This document shows positions 5,832 to 6,862 of a stretch of DNA of 6,862 nucleotides, piece after piece. Origin of the DNA: Planctomycetota bacterium (lineage in GTDB: Bacteria > Planctomycetota > Planctomycetia > Pirellulales > Lacipirellulaceae). Under the pieces are notes generated by a model, which searched no databases, was not told the DNA's origin, and saw nothing but the letters and a program-made list of their open reading frames with translations. Position numbers and translations under genes: made by a program. Each line of letters begins with the position of its first letter. Within the stretch, counting starts at the first letter, position 1. The stretch is from positions 1 to 6,862 of the forward strand of contig JAJDEE010000374.1 of assembly GCA_029259975.1 (NCBI GenBank), read 5' to 3'.

Positions 5832-6862
5832 ATGCCTGAGCACGACGTTCCTGATCCTGAAAGCGCGGCTGAAACAACTTCGGCGGCCGAGACTCCCAAA
5901 TCGCAGGTGGAATTCTTTTTGCGCGCTGGCGAGAAAGTGCGGGCGAAGTTTCCCACGACGCCGGGGGTTTATCTGTTTCAGGATCAGGCGGGACGTGTGC
6001 TTTATGTGGGCAAGGCGATCAACTTGCGTGCGCGGGTCGGTAGCTACTTTCTCAAGGCGGCGGCCGAAGATCAGCGAACGACGCGATTGGTGCGCGAGGT
6101 GTACGATGTCGATTATCTCGATGCGGAGAGCGAAGTCGATGCGTTGTTGATGGAGTCGCGGCTGATTAAGGATATTCAGCCGAAATACAATCGCGATCTG
6201 CGCGACGACAAAAGTTTTCCGTATTTGCAAATCACAACGCACGAAGATTTCCCTCGCGTCGAAATCACCCGCGCACCCCTGTCGAGCGGCGTCAAGCTTT
6301 ACGGCCCGTTCACTTCGATTGGCAGCCTGCGTGGTGCGCTGCAAGTGCTGCAGCGCGTGTTTCAGTTTCGCACCTGCTCGCTCGACATTAACGAAGACGA
6401 CGAGCGCTGGCGATGGTTTCGGCCTTGCCTGTTAGCGTCGATCAAACAGTGCACTGCCCCCTGCAACGTACGGATATCGAAAACAGAATACCGCCGCGAC
6501 ATTAGTCGACTGAAAAAGTTTTTGGAAGGCAAGCGTAAGCCACTTCTGAAAGAGATGAAGGCCGAAATGGAAGAAGCGGCCAGCAAGCTGCGTTACGAAC
6601 AGGCGGCCCGTTTGCGTGATGAAATCAAAATGCTCGAATCGCTCAACGAGCGCGGCGAACTTGCCAAGCACGAGCAGCCCGAAGTTTTTTACATGGATCC
6701 CAAGAAGGGTCTGGCCGGGCTACAAAAAGTGCTCAAGATGAGCGAAACGCCGCAGACGATCGAAGGGATGGACATCGCACATCTCGGTGGCGAAGAAACC
6801 GTGGCCAGCATGGTGCAGTTCATCGACGGGTTGCCGTTCAAGCCGGGGTACAGGCGTTATCG
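5832..6862 (+). CDS. uvrC: Excinuclease ABC subunit C, N-terminal part (partial)
   Basis: UvrC makes the two incisions around damaged bases in nucleotide excision repair, acting with UvrA and UvrB. The frame is open from 5721 to the right edge with no stop; 343 codons are visible from the ATG at 5832. Domains in order are: a GIY-YIG nuclease for the 3' cut (PGVYLFQD 44-51, LYVGKAINLRARVGSYF 57-73, MESRLIKDIQPKYN 107-120, DDKSFPYL 125-132); GPFTS at 158-162; a cysteine set Cys182, Cys199, Cys207, Cys211, whose last three are spaced as in E. coli C166/C174/C178 (4Fe-4S ligands); a UVR UvrB-binding helix pair at about 237-271; and the start of the RNase H-like domain, IEGMDIAHLGGEETVASMV, with Asp314 in the place of the E. 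coli catalytic D399. Residues 1-24 are a low-complexity Ala/Glu/Pro extension. No Shine-Dalgarno is seen, and an in-frame ATG at 5751 would add 27 residues. The UVR to RNase H interval is unusually short. Confidence 0.95.
   Translation, partial: MPEHDVPDPESAAETTSAAETPKSQVEFFLRAGEKVRAKFPTTPGVYLFQDQAGRVLYVGKAINLRARVGSYFLKAAAEDQRTTRLVREVYDVDYLDAESEVDALLMESRLIKDIQPKYNRDLRDDKSFPYLQITTHEDFPRVEITRAPLSSGVKLYGPFTSIGSLRGALQVLQRVFQFRTCSLDINEDDERWRWFRPCLLASIKQCTAPCNVRISKTEYRRDISRLKKFLEGKRKPLLKEMKAEMEEAASKLRYEQAARLRDEIKMLESLNERGELAKHEQPEVFYMDPKKGLAGLQKVLKMSETPQTIEGMDIAHLGGEETVASMVQFIDGLPFKPGYRRY

Noticed and set aside
1..6862. A novel defence, mobile or biosynthetic system
   Set aside because: All recognised genes are housekeeping or enzyme families in normal order. 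There is no integrase, transposase, terminal repeat, toxin-antitoxin pair or compositional break visible by eye.

Overview
The window reads as ordinary chromosomal DNA from a member of the Planctomycetota, most likely the Pirellulales. This is an inference with three supports: the style of the Cys-rich exported protein, the elongated NuoN/NuoM variants, and a TatD with GIQPNY where most relatives have GxHP. I could not run a database search, so the assignment rests on recall. No phage, plasmid, transposon or CRISPR signal was seen, and no rRNA or tRNA.

Left part (1-2030, + strand): the 3' end of a respiratory complex I operon. It holds the last 98 codons of nuoM, a 16-base gap, and a complete nuoN with a GTG start. 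NuoN keeps the proton-channel Glu and Lys residues at E. coli-like spacing, but carries an extra hydrophilic stretch of about 50 residues between the central and late membrane helices.

Middle-left (2086-3314, + strand): a 145-residue all-helical protein of unknown function, possibly ferritin-like, followed 11 bases later by a TatD-family metal-dependent hydrolase. The two probably form one transcription unit.

Middle (3315-4164): a gene on the minus strand encodes a small exported, perhaps lipid-anchored, protein with 25 cysteines in 186 residues and internal CGCPDA-type repeats. It converges on tatD. The short space between the two stop codons holds a 12-13 bp tandem repeat with four GGGG tracts. 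The gene diverges from the next one across a 202-base region that contains a candidate promoter and a CTAGCGG inverted repeat.

Right part (4165-6862, + strand): a glyoxalase/VOC-fold protein with an intact metal-ligand set and a good Shine-Dalgarno, then an M42-family aminopeptidase 29 bases downstream (probably the same transcript). A 156-base gap with two hairpins follows, and then uvrC, which runs off the window. This UvrC has its GIY-YIG, cysteine cluster, UVR and start of RNase H-like regions in order. The segment between UVR and RNase H is more than 100 residues shorter than in E. coli UvrC.

Overall this is a housekeeping neighbourhood: energy metabolism, DNA/peptide hydrolases and DNA repair. 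I see no convincing new multi-gene system. The points most worth checking are the compact UvrC, the NuoN insert, the Cys-rich repeat protein and the G-rich tandem repeat.
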